A stretch of 64,000 nt of DNA from assembly GCF_949987515.2 (NCBI RefSeq), contig NC_082698.1, positions 1,567,501 to 1,631,500 of the forward strand, read 5' to 3'. The notes beneath the pieces were generated by a model that ran no database searches, had not been told where the DNA came from, and saw only the letters and a program-made list of their open reading frames with translations. A program made the translations under genes and the position numbers. This DNA is from Delphinus delphis. Its lineage: Eukaryota; Chordata; Mammalia; Artiodactyla; Delphinidae. Below are positions 23,365-34,475 of this stretch, in pieces; positions within the stretch are counted from its first letter, which is position 1; the number at the start of each line of letters is the position of its first letter.

Positions 23365-23418
23365 CTGCTGACGCTGAGTGCTTGCTATGAGCCAGGCTCC
23401 GTGCTGGCTACTCGTGTG
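23365..23418 (-). mobile_element. MIR/L2 fragment
   Basis: 'tgagtgcttgctatgagccaggctccgtg' has the form of the antisense MIR/L2 3' motif 'tgagcacctactatgtgcca-ggcactgtg'. Only ~50 bp is recognisable. Confidence 0.4.
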
Positions 23419-23422
23419 GGCT

Positions 23423-23490
23423 CATCCTCTCCTTCCTTCCTTTCCCCTCCCCTCCCCTCCGCTTCCCTTCTCTCGCTCTTTTCCTTCATT
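23423..23490. repeat. Polypyrimidine tract
   Basis: About 65 bases almost entirely C and T, with (CCCCT)n in the middle (near 23443-23460). It is a low-complexity tract. Confidence 0.85.
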
Positions 23491-24049
23491 TATCCTGTTC
23501 TTTTCCTGTTTTTAGAGGAGGAGGGAGATGCTTGGAGAGATGCTTGAGCTTAGGTACCTCACTGGCATCAGGTGTGGGATTGTGAAGCTGGCCCTGGCCG
23601 GCCCCTATGCCCAGCCACCTGCGCAGGCCCCCAGGTGCAGGCCCTGGACATTTCTACCCCATGTCTCCAGGGAGTGTCTGTACCTTTGTGTCCAGAGTCC
23701 AGTGGGGGATTGGGCTGCTTCCGTGTGGGGGTGGGGTGAGGAGTGGGATAAGGAATTTGAAGGGCCCTGGCAGCTTGGGGAGCACCATTCTCCACACCTC
23801 CTGTGCTGTGGAGTGCTCTCACTGGCCCTGTGGGAGGATTCACCCACAGTGGACATGGGCTCAGGGGAAATAATGACACCGGGAGCAGCTAAGTCAAATT
23901 GACGATCTCCTGAAAGCTTTGTGTCTTTTATTATAAAGTATTTCATACAAGAATAAACCGCTATTGGAATCTGATGAGATGCTCTGCCCCCAGCCCTGCG
24001 CGATGCTCTTTCTCTTTCTCTCTCTTCATCTTTTGGAACTTCTGTTGGA
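23491..24049. other. Unique DNA, nothing recognised
   Basis: No repeat, exon or RNA gene is recognisable. Confidence 0.4.
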
Positions 24050-24340
24050 TGGAGCTCAGCCTATCCTATCCTGACCAAATGTCCATTAACTTCTTTCATA
24101 TTTCCCACCTCTGTATCTCTCTGTGCCATCCTTTGTGATTTCCTCAGCTGTAGCTTACCGAATCCAGTGTTCTTCCTTCAGCTGTATCTGGTTTACGACT
24201 TAGCTCCTCTCTCTAATGACTTTTTTCAGTCAATGACTGGTTTTCATGTCTAGATTTTCCACATGCGACTTTTTCAAACTTCTCTGGCATATTTTCTTTT
24301 CTTTTCATTTGGGCCATTATTGCTTCTCTGAACATTTTAA
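24050..24340 (-). mobile_element. Decayed antisense L1M ORF1-like fragment
   Basis: The sequence resembles the antisense of old L1/HAL1 ORF1: 'cttcagctgtatctggttta', 'tcaatgactggttttcatgt' and 'ctagattttccac' lie in the order in which I know 'ttcagctgtgtctag...caatgactgtatttttcatt-tctagaagt'. Divergence is high, so the orientation is more secure than the subfamily. Confidence 0.4.
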
Positions 24341-25090
24341 AATATGAAAGAATAAAAGGCCAGGATGATTTTGAAGAATTGCATAGATTGTCTTGCCCTA
24401 CAAGATATCAAGGTTTATTATGAAGCTACGTGAATAAACAGAATGAGAACAAATATACTGACATACAGACTAATAGAGCAAATTTTATTGCCAAGAAACT
24501 GGCTTATATTTATGTGAGAACTTGGTATTAGAAAATCAGTGCAGGAAAGAAAAGGGGTATTTTGTAAGTGGGGCTGGGAAAACCGGTTACCTCTATAACT
24601 AAAGTAGATCTTATTTCACTTATACAGAAGAAAAAAATGCATTAAGCTCTAAATGTAAAATAACATACTAAAAGTTTAGGTGGCCACAAGGTAGAATGTC
24701 ATAATAACATCATGACAAACAATCTAGGAAAGATCAGTACTTCTCACTGCATTCCTCACTGCCACTCTCCCCTCTAAAACGAAACAAAATGAAACAAAAG
24801 ACAAAGAAACGAAAACCTTTCAAAAGAAGCAAAAAGGACCTTAAACATAGTTAATAAGACAATCACACAATAGGGGAGGGTGTTTGCAATGCATATAGCT
24901 GACAAAGAGTTGAGACTAAAATAGATAATGAACTTCCAGAAATTAATGAGGAAAAATGTAAGTAGCTGAGTAGATAATTGAGCAAAATGCAAAGAGAAAA
25001 TTTAGAGCAGATGAAGCCGGAAAAGACAATGAATAAGAACAAAGATGTTCCATCCCACTAGCAATTAAAAAGTGCCAATTAAAACCACAG
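24341..25090 (+). mobile_element. Ancient L1 ORF2 C-terminal fragment
   Basis: It follows late ORF2 of an old L1: 'ttgccctacaagatatcaag', 'tttattatgaagctacgtga', 'aagtttaggtggccaca', 'ctgacaaagagttgag', 'atccc-actagcaattaaa' and 'gccaattaaaaccacagtgg'. Stops and indels are frequent and no frame is intact. Confidence 0.7.
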
Positions 25091-25504
25091 TGGAGGGGGC
25101 TCTCCTTCCACCAGGGAGGATGGAACTCGGGGTGTTGCCTCTTCCTCTAATCTGCTAGGAAACTGAACACATATGTGAAACACCTGTGTCCAGACATTGG
25201 CTGGTAGGGGGTGCAGGACAGCGACCGGGGAGTCTCTGAGCTGCAGGGTGGGGAGGGGCATCTGGAGAGACCCATGTGGTCCCACTGGGTCAGGAGGAGG
25301 ACACTGTGGTCACAGGGTCGGAGAGGAGGGACCTGCGAGGGAAGGAGAGCTTCGGAGGTTTCGCCTGGGAGATCTGCCCTGTCCTGGACCGAGTCCTCAA
25401 GGCTGGAGAAGGAGCCCCCAGAAGGCAGCTCCTGAGGCTGACACAGGCTGCACACAGGCCATGTTCCCACCAGCCAGGATGGGGAGACATTGTCATACCT
25501 GAGT
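25091..25504. other. Unique GC-rich spacer between L1 fragments
   Basis: The sequence does not follow L1 and shows no repeat I recognise. Overlapping frames of ~90-170 codons on both strands run into the flanking L1 DNA, so I do not call a gene. Confidence 0.4.
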
Positions 25505-26345
25505 ACTGGGTCCCTAAGCTGATTCTGAAACGTATGTGGGGATGTAACAGATAGAGAGGAGCCAAAGCAATCTGAGGAGTTACCGCAGCTGAAATAAAAA
25601 CATACTATCAAGCTTGAATAATCAATGGAGTGTGGTATTAGCATAAGAATAGACACATAGAGAAGTAGAACAGGTTAGAGGGTCCAGAAATAGAACCTCA
25701 CACAGCTGCTAAATGATTTTCAACAAAGTGTCAAGGCAATTCAATTGGGAAAGAATATTCTTTTCAACAAATGCTTTTGAAAAATTGAATATCTATGTAA
25801 AAAATGGCATCTCAATGCTTACCTTATGCCATGTGCAACGTTTAACTCAAAATGGATCATAGACTTAAAACTTCTTGAAGTTTTCATATTTTAATATAAA
25901 ATTGAAGTTTTAGTTTTAATATAGGAAAAGTAGTTGTGACTTTGGGGTTAGGCAGAGATTTCTGATACTGGCTACGGAAAGCATAAACCAGAAATGCAAA
26001 AGAAATGGATAAATTGGACTTCATCAAAATTAAAACTTTTGCTCTTCAAAATACTCTAGTAAGAATAAGAATAAGGCAAGCCACAAACTAGGAGAAAATA
26101 TTTCAAAACATATGTCTGATAAAGATCTTGTCTGAATCTATAAAGAACTCTTTCAACACAATAATTAAAATAGAAAAAGTCTGATGACAATTGGGCAAAA
26201 GACTTGAAATGTGTGCATATGTCTGGCCAACAAGCACATGAAGATGCTCGTCATCATTAGCCATCAGGGAAGTATAAATTAATGCAAATTCTTAAACACA
26301 AATTAGTGATACCACTGCCCATCCACTAAAACGGATGAACAAACA
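25505..26345 (+). mobile_element. Ancient L1M ORF2 C-terminal fragment
   Basis: A second late-ORF2 piece in the same orientation: 'ggagtgtggtattagcataa', 'atgattttcaacaaagtgtc', 'aaggcaattcaattgggaaa', 'caaaatggatcatagactta', 'tttggggttaggcagagatt', 'ttggacttcatcaaaattaa' and 'cttttgctcttcaaaatact'. It duplicates the ORF2 interval of the preceding L1 fragment, so the two are separate insertions. No open frame remains. Confidence 0.8.
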
Positions 26346-26700
26346 GAAACAGTGAACTGAACTGTACATCAGCTTTACAACCCAACCACACGGAAGGGAG
26401 GGACCCATCCCCACTGACTCTTGAATGCGGTGTTCTGACTTTACACCCTCTGGCTAAAGACAAAAAGGACTATAAACAAATCCACAGTGGTAGTTGTTAG
26501 CAATTCCGGAAGCACTGAATGTGTTTTATGGAACTGAACAAAGAAATAACTACATTGTGGATGATGGTAGTGAGGTTTCTTATTGTTGGAGAAATAAGAA
26601 AGGGGATGCTGGAATTCACCCTGTGGGCTTGGGCTTGAATCGGAAGAGTCAGTGTGAATTCATGCGATCGGTGATCTGCAGATAGGAGTACAGTCAGATG

Positions 26701-26701
<1 letters not shown>

Positions 26702-26741
<40 letters not shown>
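26702..26741. repeat. (TG)20 microsatellite
   Basis: An uninterrupted TG run of 40 bases. It lies ~290 bp from a (CA)n tract on the same strand (27035-27090), to which it is complementary. Confidence 0.98.
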
Positions 26742-26745
<4 letters not shown>

Positions 26746-27034
26746 TCTCCACCAGAAGGAGCCAGGAAAAAAAATTTCTGGAGAATTTTCGTAATTAGAC
26801 CTGGTCTGGGCAAGAACAAGATTATCCTGGAATATCTTTCTGAGACAGAAAAGCAAGAATATACTCAGAGTGATGGGACACGTCAGGATACAGTGGTCAG
26901 CAAAAAGACACGAGAGGCTGTTCAAAGGGACTCCCACTGGCCAAATATGGAACAATTTGAGCGTCAGAATAAATAATGACAATAATATGTAATAACCTAT
27001 AGAAAAGACAAGAATCCATGAAATTATATAGATA

Positions 27035-27090
27035 ACACACACACACACACAGACACAGACACACACACACACACAGACACACACACACAC
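27035..27090. repeat. (CA)n microsatellite with AG interruptions
   Basis: A 56-base CA tract with three AGACAC-type interruptions. It is complementary to the (TG)20 tract upstream on the same strand. Confidence 0.97.
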
Positions 27091-27570
27091 GGGGAGAAGA
27101 GAAAGCTCTTCCCTTCCTTCCCACAGAATCCCACTAATAGAGGTAGAAGAAGGGATAGAATTGGAAAATCATCATTTATCAACCACCACATTAGTAATTG
27201 CTTCAGGCAAAAGTCACCAACGGATGCTACAGCTATTGGGTAAAAGTTGGATGAAAAAACAGAATTTACAGTGGCTCCCCACAGAATATCTATAATTACA
27301 AAGGAAAAATAATAACTTTACAGTGGAGAAAACTGGTGGGCACCACCTTTAGCACGTGACCAAAGGTCAATCCACCAGCACATGGAAAAATCGATGTCAT
27401 ATGCCTTCTGACATGATGCACTGTGGACACACGTCATTTTTGTAGCATTTCTGACAAAAACACATTACCTGAATCTAATCATGAAGAAACAGTAGATAAC
27501 CCCAAGGCAAGTGAGGGTCATCTTACAAATAAATGACTTGTGCTTTTCAAAAATTTTAAGATTATTAAAG

Positions 27571-27792
27571 TAGGAGTATGGGATCAACAGACACACACTA
27601 CTGTATACAAAATAGATAAACAGCAAGGACCTACTGTATAACACAGGGAACTATACTCAATAGCTTGTGATAACCTATAATGGAAAAAGAATCTGAAAAA
27701 GAATATATGTGTATATGTTTAACTGAATCACTTTGCTGTACATCTGAAACTAACACAACATTGTAAATCAACTGTACTTCAATTACATAAAG
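27571..27792 (+). mobile_element. Truncated L1 3' end nested in L1M
   Basis: The 3' terminus of a laurasiatherian L1: 'acctactgtataacacaggg', 'gataacctataatggaaaaa', 'tgaatcactttgctgtacat', 'ctgaaactaacacaacattg' and 'taaatcaactgtacttcaat'. It has no real A-tail left beyond 'acataaa'. On each side lies a copy of the older L1M motif: 'aagattattaaag' (27558-27570) and 'aaggttatgaag' (27794-27805). These are probably the decayed target-site duplication. Confidence 0.85.
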
Positions 27793-28249
27793 CAAGGTTA
27801 TGAAGAGCAAAGAAAGACTAAAGAGGCTGACAAAATGCAACGTGTGGTGTAGGATTGCATTCCAGACATTTTTTTCTTTTTCTATAAACAACGTTAGTGT
27901 GACAATTGGCAGATTTTGAATAAGATCTGTAAATTAGAAAATTGTACTGCATTGATGTCCTGCTTTTGATAATTGTGCTGTGATTATGTAAGACAAAGCC
28001 TTTCAAGTTTAGGAAATACGTACTGAAGCATTTATGGTACAAGAGCATTATTCAAAAACTTATTCTCAAATGGTTCAGAAAAAAATAATTATGATGAGAG
28101 AAAGAATGATGAAGCCAAGATGACAAAATTTAACACTTTTTTGGAATCTGAATAAAGATGAACATGAATTCTTTGATTTGCCAACTTTATTTTGTCTGAA
28201 GCTGTTTCATAATAAAATGTAAATAAAATGCAAGTAAATGGTAGCAGAT

Positions 28250-28945
28250 TAAAATATACTGAGATATCATTTCATATTCATCATTTGCAAAAATGAGAGA
28301 AATGTGTGACAATATCGGAAGGAGCCTCATTCCTGTTACTGAAGGGAGTGATCTCCGGGCAGAGATGCACCCCTCCCCACCTGTCAGTTCAGTTCTAACA
28401 ATTACTGGGGAGTCTCCAGGGCAGATACACACGGACCCAAGTGCCGGACCTGTACTGTAGGAAAGAACTGGTTAAGTGAACGACTCCATGGAAAGGATGC
28501 ATTCACCTCGTTACAGCCACATAATGGACGTGTGTGTACAGCAGATTAAGTGAAGGATTCCAAGCTAAGTGTACCAAAATGCCAAATTCTCCAGAATAAT
28601 GCAGAGTAGAAAAAGGTTTCCGAAGGTTCTGCACATTGTGAAACATAGGGTTTAAAAAACCCAACCTACTCTATGGTTTATGAATACACATTACCTGTTA
28701 TAAAACCATAACAAATCGGTCAAGAATGATATTAATTTCAGCATAGGTGTTATTTCTGGGAACAGAAGGTGAGTATACAGGCAGCTTCAAAAATATAGGT
28801 AATATTTCATTTTATGGTAAATAATCTGATACAGTGTGACAGAATGTTAAGGTCTATTTATCTGGGTGATGAAGATGTATGTGTGTGCTGAGTTAATCTC
28901 TGTTTTCTTTTCAGTGTCTTTGGAATGTTTCCTCGTAAAATAAAG
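28250..28945 (+). mobile_element. Ancient L1 (L1ME-like) 3' end
   Basis: The order is 'atactgagatatcatttcat', 'aacagaaggtgagtatacag', 'atatttcattttatggtaaa', 'gacagaatgttaaggtctat', 'ttatctgggtgatgaagatg' and a final 'tcctcgtaaaataaa', as in old L1 3' ends. It is in the same orientation as the preceding L1 fragments. The subfamily name is from memory. Confidence 0.6.
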
Positions 28946-30029
28946 TAATCCAGGGGATGACTTTGCTTTGTCTCTGTCCCCTTTCCCACCTGGTCTGGGC
29001 CCTGAGCCCATCCCGGGCCCCGCACCCTCTGCTGCCGTCTGGGGTCAGAGGATGGGGAGTAGGGATCAGAGTGAGTGACCAACCTCCCTGGTGACTGAGG
29101 GGGTTCTGGGACACAGGATTTTCAGGGCTGGTACCAGAGGGTCCCCGGAAAATCAGGAAGAGTTGGTCACCTCCATCAGAGGGAGGGAGGGGACAGGTCC
29201 CTTGTCCCTCCTCCCCATTCCCAGAGGCCTCTTCCCCACTGTCCAGCCCCACCAGGCAGCCTTCCCCACACTCACCTTCTTCTTTTTACTTCCCTTCCTC
29301 CCCTCATCAGGCCTGGGGGGCAAAGCTGTCCACTGTGACGAACCAGGTGCCCCCTTCCCTGACCCCCCGCACCTCGTCAACTCCATTAACCCCCCGGGTT
29401 CCCCAGCATGTGGGCGGCACCTCCTCCCAGCCTCCTGCAGGACCTGGGCTCTCCCTCCCCGCAGGCATTCACGGGCTGCCCCTTCTGCTCACGTGGCCTT
29501 GCTGGGCAGCTCACATGGCCTCCTGGTTTCAGGATTCTTCTGTACATAGTGGGGTTACCATAGGGTGTAGGGAAATGAAGACGCCTTCTTGCTTCTCCAC
29601 TGGGTCTTTACCTTCCTCCCCTGGTGGGTGGGACGCTCCTTGCCCTGGTCCCCACCTCTCTACCCTTAGACAGGGTCTCACCTATGAGCACACCTGGCAG
29701 CTTCTCTGTAAGGGAAACGCCCCATTTCCCCAAAGGACCAAAGGGGAAACAGTGCTCAGGGTCCCGAAGCCTCCGGGTGGGAGATGCTTCATCAAATGCA
29801 GTTTTCTTCCTGCCTTTCAGAGGACTTGGATCAACTCTGTCTCCACCCTGATGGTGCTGAGGAGTCTCTGGGGGTCGCAGCTTCTCAGAGTTTGGGGTGA
29901 GCAGCCCACACTCACCCTGTCCCTGCTGGGTGTTCATTACCTGCGGTCAGGAACCACTGTCTGTCCCAGAACACCCGGCTGACGCGGTGCTTCAGCGGCT
30001 CCACTGCAAAAACAGCAACGGCAGCTTGA
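28946..30029. other. GC-rich unique DNA, nothing recognised
   Basis: Overlapping frames occur on both strands (215 codons, 29335-29982 +). None has a recognisable domain, and no repeat is evident. Confidence 0.4.
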
Positions 30030-30700
30030 GCAGTTTTATGAGAACCTCTTACTAAGGTGCAGTAAATATTTCCATTGCGAGCCTTTCATTTGTCTGAGAG
30101 CAGCTTGTGTTCATTTATGACCCAGGGAGCTCGTACTTCAATTTTATCAGGTTTAATAGGTTGTAAACTAAGAACAGCAAATCTAATGCTACGTAAAATT
30201 ACTAGAAATGAGCCAAACAGGTGCATAATTGGCGTCCGAATGATGCTGAATTGTCAACTTTTCTATAGAACAACGTATTTTGGTTATTTTTAGGTGGGGT
30301 TAGCCACCAGGTAATGCAGTTGGATTTGCTCAAAAGACATCCACTTGATAGTGTCATTTCTTTAATGAGGATAGGCAGCTAGAAACCCACTTTCACATAA
30401 TGAAATACCGGGGGTTCAAAATAAATTTTATTAAAACACCCGTGATTCCTTAAGTTCAGCCTGAAAAAAGCCTGTAGGAAGTGAAGAAGGACGCGATTTG
30501 ATGATGGAATTGTAAAAGCAGTTTTGAGGGTGTACATTTTGTTTTTCCAAGTCATGATTTGGACAGACATGCAGCTGATAATCTCCTTGTATAAATATAT
30601 GTATAAACATGCAATTACCCGCTATTACAGCCCTATTAAAATGTACTAGGCTCTCCATTTAGGAGACATTCAGTCTTAATAGAACTGGAAACTTAGCGAA
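30030..30700. other. AT-rich, conserved-looking non-repeat block
   Basis: About 670 bases that match no repeat I know, with many developmental-type motif cores: 'caattttatcaggtttaata' (30140), 'gtgcataattggcgtccgaa' (30221), 'aaataaattttattaaaaca' (30420), 'aacatgcaattacccgctat' (30608). It lies between GC-rich unique DNA on both sides. It is among the longest such blocks in the window and a good candidate for a conserved enhancer. Conservation cannot be judged from one genome. Confidence 0.3.
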
Positions 30701-31249
30701 TGGGTCATAAGTTCACTCTCGGAAAGAGCACACACTTTCGTGGCTGGTGTGACTGTTCCTGGAGCTGCCTGGTCCCCGCTGTCCACACCCACTCCTGGAG
30801 GCAGCCCTCCCTCCCTCCGCTGCGTTCATCCCGGATCTGCCCCGGGCTCCCCTTCCCCCATCCCTTCCATGGGACGCTCCCTCGTTCCTGTTCTCTGACT
30901 GCCCCCGTCATCTGCCTGCTCTCACTGAACGCTGGCTGGCTGTGGTGGTCACTGTGTCCCCGCCCAACTCACACCCAAGACTAGAGAGGCTCCTGGCCTC
31001 CTCGCTTCTCAGTGGGCCTCCCAGACCGTCTCTCCTGCCAGAGCCTTGGCTTCCTCGAAGCCTCTGGGGCCCACTAACGCCCCTGTCACACCGCCACATG
31101 CCTCCACCCAACACCCAGCCCACTCCCTCTGTCACCTCCATCTTCGTCCGCCAACCTCAGCAACCTCAGCCTCGACACAGACAACCACTGCGTACCTTGG
31201 CCTCTCGGTTCTGGAAACTTCCATTTCCCATTATGTCTCCTTCCCCCCA
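30701..31249. other. Unique DNA, nothing recognised
   Basis: CT-rich on the + strand with scattered frames. No family or repeat is recognised. Confidence 0.4.
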
Positions 31250-31802
31250 TGCTAGTCAGGGTTCTCCAGAGAAACAGAACCAATGGGATGTGTGTGTGTG
31301 TGTCTATTTGTTATAATGAACCGGCGCACATGATTAGGGAGACGGACAAGTCCCAAGACCTGCCAGGTGAGTCGGCAACCTGAGACCAAAAGGACCAGTG
31401 GTTTAGTTTCCATCTGAGTCTGAAGGTCTGAAAAAGAGCTAATAAGGTATTTCCAGTCTGAATGCCAGCAGGCTTGAGACCCAGGGAGAGCCAGTGTTTT
31501 AGTTCAAGTCCGAAGGCAGGAAAAAAACCGATGTCCTGGATGGAAAGCAGTCAGGCAGGAGGAAATTCCCTCTTACTTTCGGAGGGTCAGCTTTTTTGTT
31601 CTGTTCAGGCCATCAGCTGATTGGATGAGGCCCACCCCCACTGGGAGGGCAGTCTGCTTCACTCTGTCTGTTCATTCAGATGTTAATCTCATCCAGAAAC
31701 ACCCTCACAGATACACCCGGAATACTGTTAATAGTGTTTAATGCCCAAATGTCTGGGTACCCTGTGGCCCAGTCAAACTGACACATAAAGTTAACCATCA
31801 CA
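31250..31802 (-). mobile_element. MLT2-type (ERVL) LTR
   Basis: A complete-looking LTR on the minus strand. On + it starts 'tgctagtcagggttctccag-agaaacagaaccaa' and ends 'cagtcaaactgacacataaa-gttaaccatcaca', the complement of the MLT2 'TGTGATGGTTAA...CTGACTAATACA' termini. Inside are 'gctgattggatgaggcccac' and 'gttaatctcatccagaaaca'. A short (TG)n lies near 31289-31304. I saw no target-site duplication. The element is old and carries no coding sequence. Confidence 0.8.
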
Positions 31803-32213
31803 GACCGCCCTTCCGCATACGCTAGACGTTGTCACCACACACCCACCCTCTCACCGCCACCTCCAGATTCCCTAGCCCTTTCCTCTGAACCCCAGTGAGG
31901 GTTCATGGTCACTGCCAGACTCCGTCTCTCCCACCTTTCCATCACCCTCACCTGGAAAGACTCTAGCGCAGGTGGTATTCAGCGCCAGCCCCCTCCTCGC
32001 CTGCACCCGAGGGCTCAGTGTGGCTGGAAATACACATTCGATTGTTCTGACAGCTCTCCTCCTGGGCCCCAGGTAAACTCGGCTTTATGCTCCTGGCCTT
32101 GTCCAGTATCTGCTCAGGAGCGCTTTTCCTACTTTACCAGAAAAGCAGAAAAGGCAGAAGGGCCCCTCTTTATTTTTCACCACCAACATGCCACCTTTCA
32201 TATACTGAGCCTG
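31803..32213. other. Unique DNA between LTRs
   Basis: No ERV internal sequence (gag/pol/env-like) is recognisable, and there is no other repeat. Confidence 0.4.
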
Positions 32214-32631
32214 TGTTACTGAAAGTGCGGTCTGGCTGCTCGCAGCTCAAAATCCAATAAAGAGGCAAGTTTGGTGGAAAGGAAAGTTTGCTTTACTTTG
32301 GATGCCGGCAACGGGAGGGGAGGGCTAACGCCTGTCCAAAGGCCGACTCCCCCCACTGACAGTTGGGGGCAAGAGCTTTTATAGGCGGAGAGAGGGGGCT
32401 ACATGCAGAAACAGCCCAGTCAGCTCTGGCAGTCATCTTGAAATTGGTCATCGGTGGTCTGACCAGCATCATCTTGATTGTTTTAGGTACAGAGAATCTT
32501 CAGTTCCAGGATTGTTTGTTCCCATTTCTTTGAGGCCAGTTCTTGGAATTGTGGAAGCTTGTGTCTTGGCTACAGGCTGGTCATCATGTAGTAACTTCTC
32601 CCACCCGGCCGGGGTTTCAGTATCTGCAACA
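32214..32631 (-). mobile_element. Solo retroviral LTR (family not identified)
   Basis: On the minus strand it runs from 'tgttgcagatactgaaaccc' to '...gcactttcagtaaca', i.e. TG...CA ends, ~418 bp. A TATA box (CTATAAAAG on the minus strand, 32377-32385) lies ~170 bp before the 3' end, and the U5-like part has 'ttggattttgagctgcgagc'. This layout is that of a gammaretrovirus-like (ERV1) LTR. No flanking duplication or internal region could be found, so the ends are approximate. No open frame is present. Confidence 0.6.
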
Positions 32632-33513
32632 CAGCTCACAGGATACGGCTCAGAATATGATCTATAGCCCTTGAGGAGGAACTAAAGTCATTGACTTTGC
32701 TTAATGACTAAATTATTATGATGTTGTCCTATTTGACTGTTTTCCTTTGCTTCTGCATTTTCTTACTTCTCTGATTAAATTTACTCTTTGACTAAAGATT
32801 TTTCTATAGACAAAAGGTGGGTGGAGGACATGAGGGGGAAGGACCATAGGGTCCTGCTCTGTTTCACTTGTTCTGTTCCCTGTGTGTTCATCTGTGATGG
32901 TACCACTAACATGCTGCCTGAGCTGTGGGGACTTTGTAGCCATTCTTGCTGTGTGATGGGGCAGGACCACACACTGCCCAGATTCCTCACCTTTCACTCC
33001 TACAAAATCATTAAGAGAGATGACAGCAAATGCAAAATAAAAATGGCAAGTCAGTAAAATGGTAGAAAAGGCACCAGAGAAGAAAGCGTAAATAAGATGT
33101 TTGCAGCTGGATTAAGCCCGTCGACAATGATGATAAACATGGAGGATCCCTTCTCAAACACGAGGCTAGAAAACAAAAGTCAACTCGGTGAGGTTATAAG
33201 AGAAAGAAATTAGAGAATGAGGATTTTAAAAGACAATTTTCTTTCTGTCTTTGTTCTCTAAGAGAAAGCATGGGCAGTATTATTAGTATTAGACAAAGAT
33301 TTCAAGGCTAAAACATTAAGCAAAATAAGGAGGCAGATTTTCTTTTGGTAAAAATGAAAGTTAACTCTTATTGGCATTGTCTGAGCTTGGGTTCCTCAAA
33401 ACCAAACCCTGAGACAAGGGCTTGGCTGTGAGTGGTTTGTCTGAGACATGATCCTGAAAGATGTGAGGATGTGGGGGGAAGGGGGACGGGGTGGCCAAGG
33501 CCCATATAGGGTG
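32632..33513. other. Mostly unique, a possible L1 trace
   Basis: Little is recognisable. 'attagacaaagatttcaagg' (33288) resembles the L1 ORF2 endonuclease region, but the context is too decayed to call. No gene is supported. Confidence 0.3.
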
Positions 33514-33972
33514 TGTAGTAGCCAGGGATCTCCAGAGAAACCGAGCCAGTAGGGTGGCTGTCTGTCTGTCTGTCTCTCTCTGACTATCTATCTATCTATC
33601 TACAGAGATTTATTATAAGAAATTGGCTCACACGATTATGTAGGCTGGGAAGCCTCACAATCAGCTGTCTGCAAACTGAGACCCCAGAAAGCTGGGGGCG
33701 TCACTCTGAGAACAGGGAGGGTGATGGTGTGAGTCTCATTCAGGGAAGGAGGCCAGTATCCCAGGTCACACAGTCAGGCTGAGAGTGCGAATTCCCCCTT
33801 CCTCCACCTTTTCCTTCTACGCAGGCCCTCGGGGGGTTGGATGAGCCCCACCCACATAGGGGAGGGCCACCTGCTTCACTCAGTTGAATCTCTTCCAGAA
33901 ACACCCTTATCACAGACACACCCAGAAATAATATTTAGCCAAGTATCTGGGCACCTGTGGCACATTGAATCC
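33514..33972 (-). mobile_element. MLT2-type (ERVL) LTR, truncated
   Basis: The same family as the LTR at 31250-31802 and the same orientation: + strand start 'tgtagtagccagggatctcc-agagaaac', then 'tttattataagaaattggct', 'ggttggatgagccccaccca', 'ttccagaaacacccttatca' and 'gccaagtatctgggcacctg'. The end breaks off near 33972 before the usual 'acataaaattaaccatcaca'. A (TGTC)n(TATC)n tract lies inside at 33558-33602. Confidence 0.78.
33558..33602. repeat. (CTGT)n/(CTAT)n microsatellite
   Basis: A compound tetranucleotide tract within the MLT2 LTR: CTGT units, a short TC part, then CTAT units. Confidence 0.9.
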
Positions 33973-34475
33973 ACAGCCACAGCAGACGTTGGTGAGCTGT
34001 GGGCAGCTGGGCTGCATGCCATCGGGGCCTCAGAGAACCTGTGGGCACACCTCCAAGGGAATGGCTGGTGGGCGTTGACCATCTCTACCCCGCTGGCCGG
34101 GGGCTGTCCCTGTGGACACCAGCCTGGTACTCCCAGGAGGACCCGTGAGTCTGGCGGGGCTGTGTCTGTGGCATCAGCTCCCTTGATGGGCTGCAGATGT
34201 TAAAGAAGTCATCCTCCCCAGCTCCACTGACTCAGCTATGCATGGGGTGCTGCACAGGCCCCCCTGCATGTGCTATCGCAGCGGCGGTGTGGTCTGTGCC
34301 AAGCCATGGAATGTGTTAGAAACACAAAAAACATGCTTCCAATAAGCTGGTGGTAGATGGAAAAAAAAAACAAACACCCAGAAAAACCGTGTTGGGTTGT
34401 AGAGAAATGAAGGAAACAAAAAGAAACATCTCCGGAACATTAATGAATATATTTCCGATGGTGTGCAATGTGTTG
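33973..34475. other. Unique DNA, nothing recognised
   Basis: No repeat or exon could be recognised. A 120-codon frame (33841-34203 +) begins inside the MLT2 LTR and has no family signature. Confidence 0.4.

Larger units (their letters stand above)
26395..28215 (+). mobile_element. Ancient L1M 3'UTR, split by a younger L1
   Basis: A long 3'UTR of an old L1M. Recognisable blocks are 'ggaagcactgaatgtgtttt-atggaactgaacaa' (26510), 'cagataggagtacagtcaga' (26680), 'gaatctaatcatgaagaaac' (27472), 'gacttgtgcttttcaaaaat' (27536), then after the insertion 'tggtacaagagcattattca' and 'caaatggttcagaaaaaaat' (28035-28090). It ends around 28215. It is interrupted at 27571-27792 by a younger L1 3' end and carries (TG)n and (CA)n tracts. 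Confidence 0.75.

Noticed and set aside
32632..33010. Extension of the solo LTR at 32214-32631
   Set aside because: Sequence beyond 32631 is AT-rich and could be part of a longer LTR, but I found no matching ends or flanking duplication to support it.
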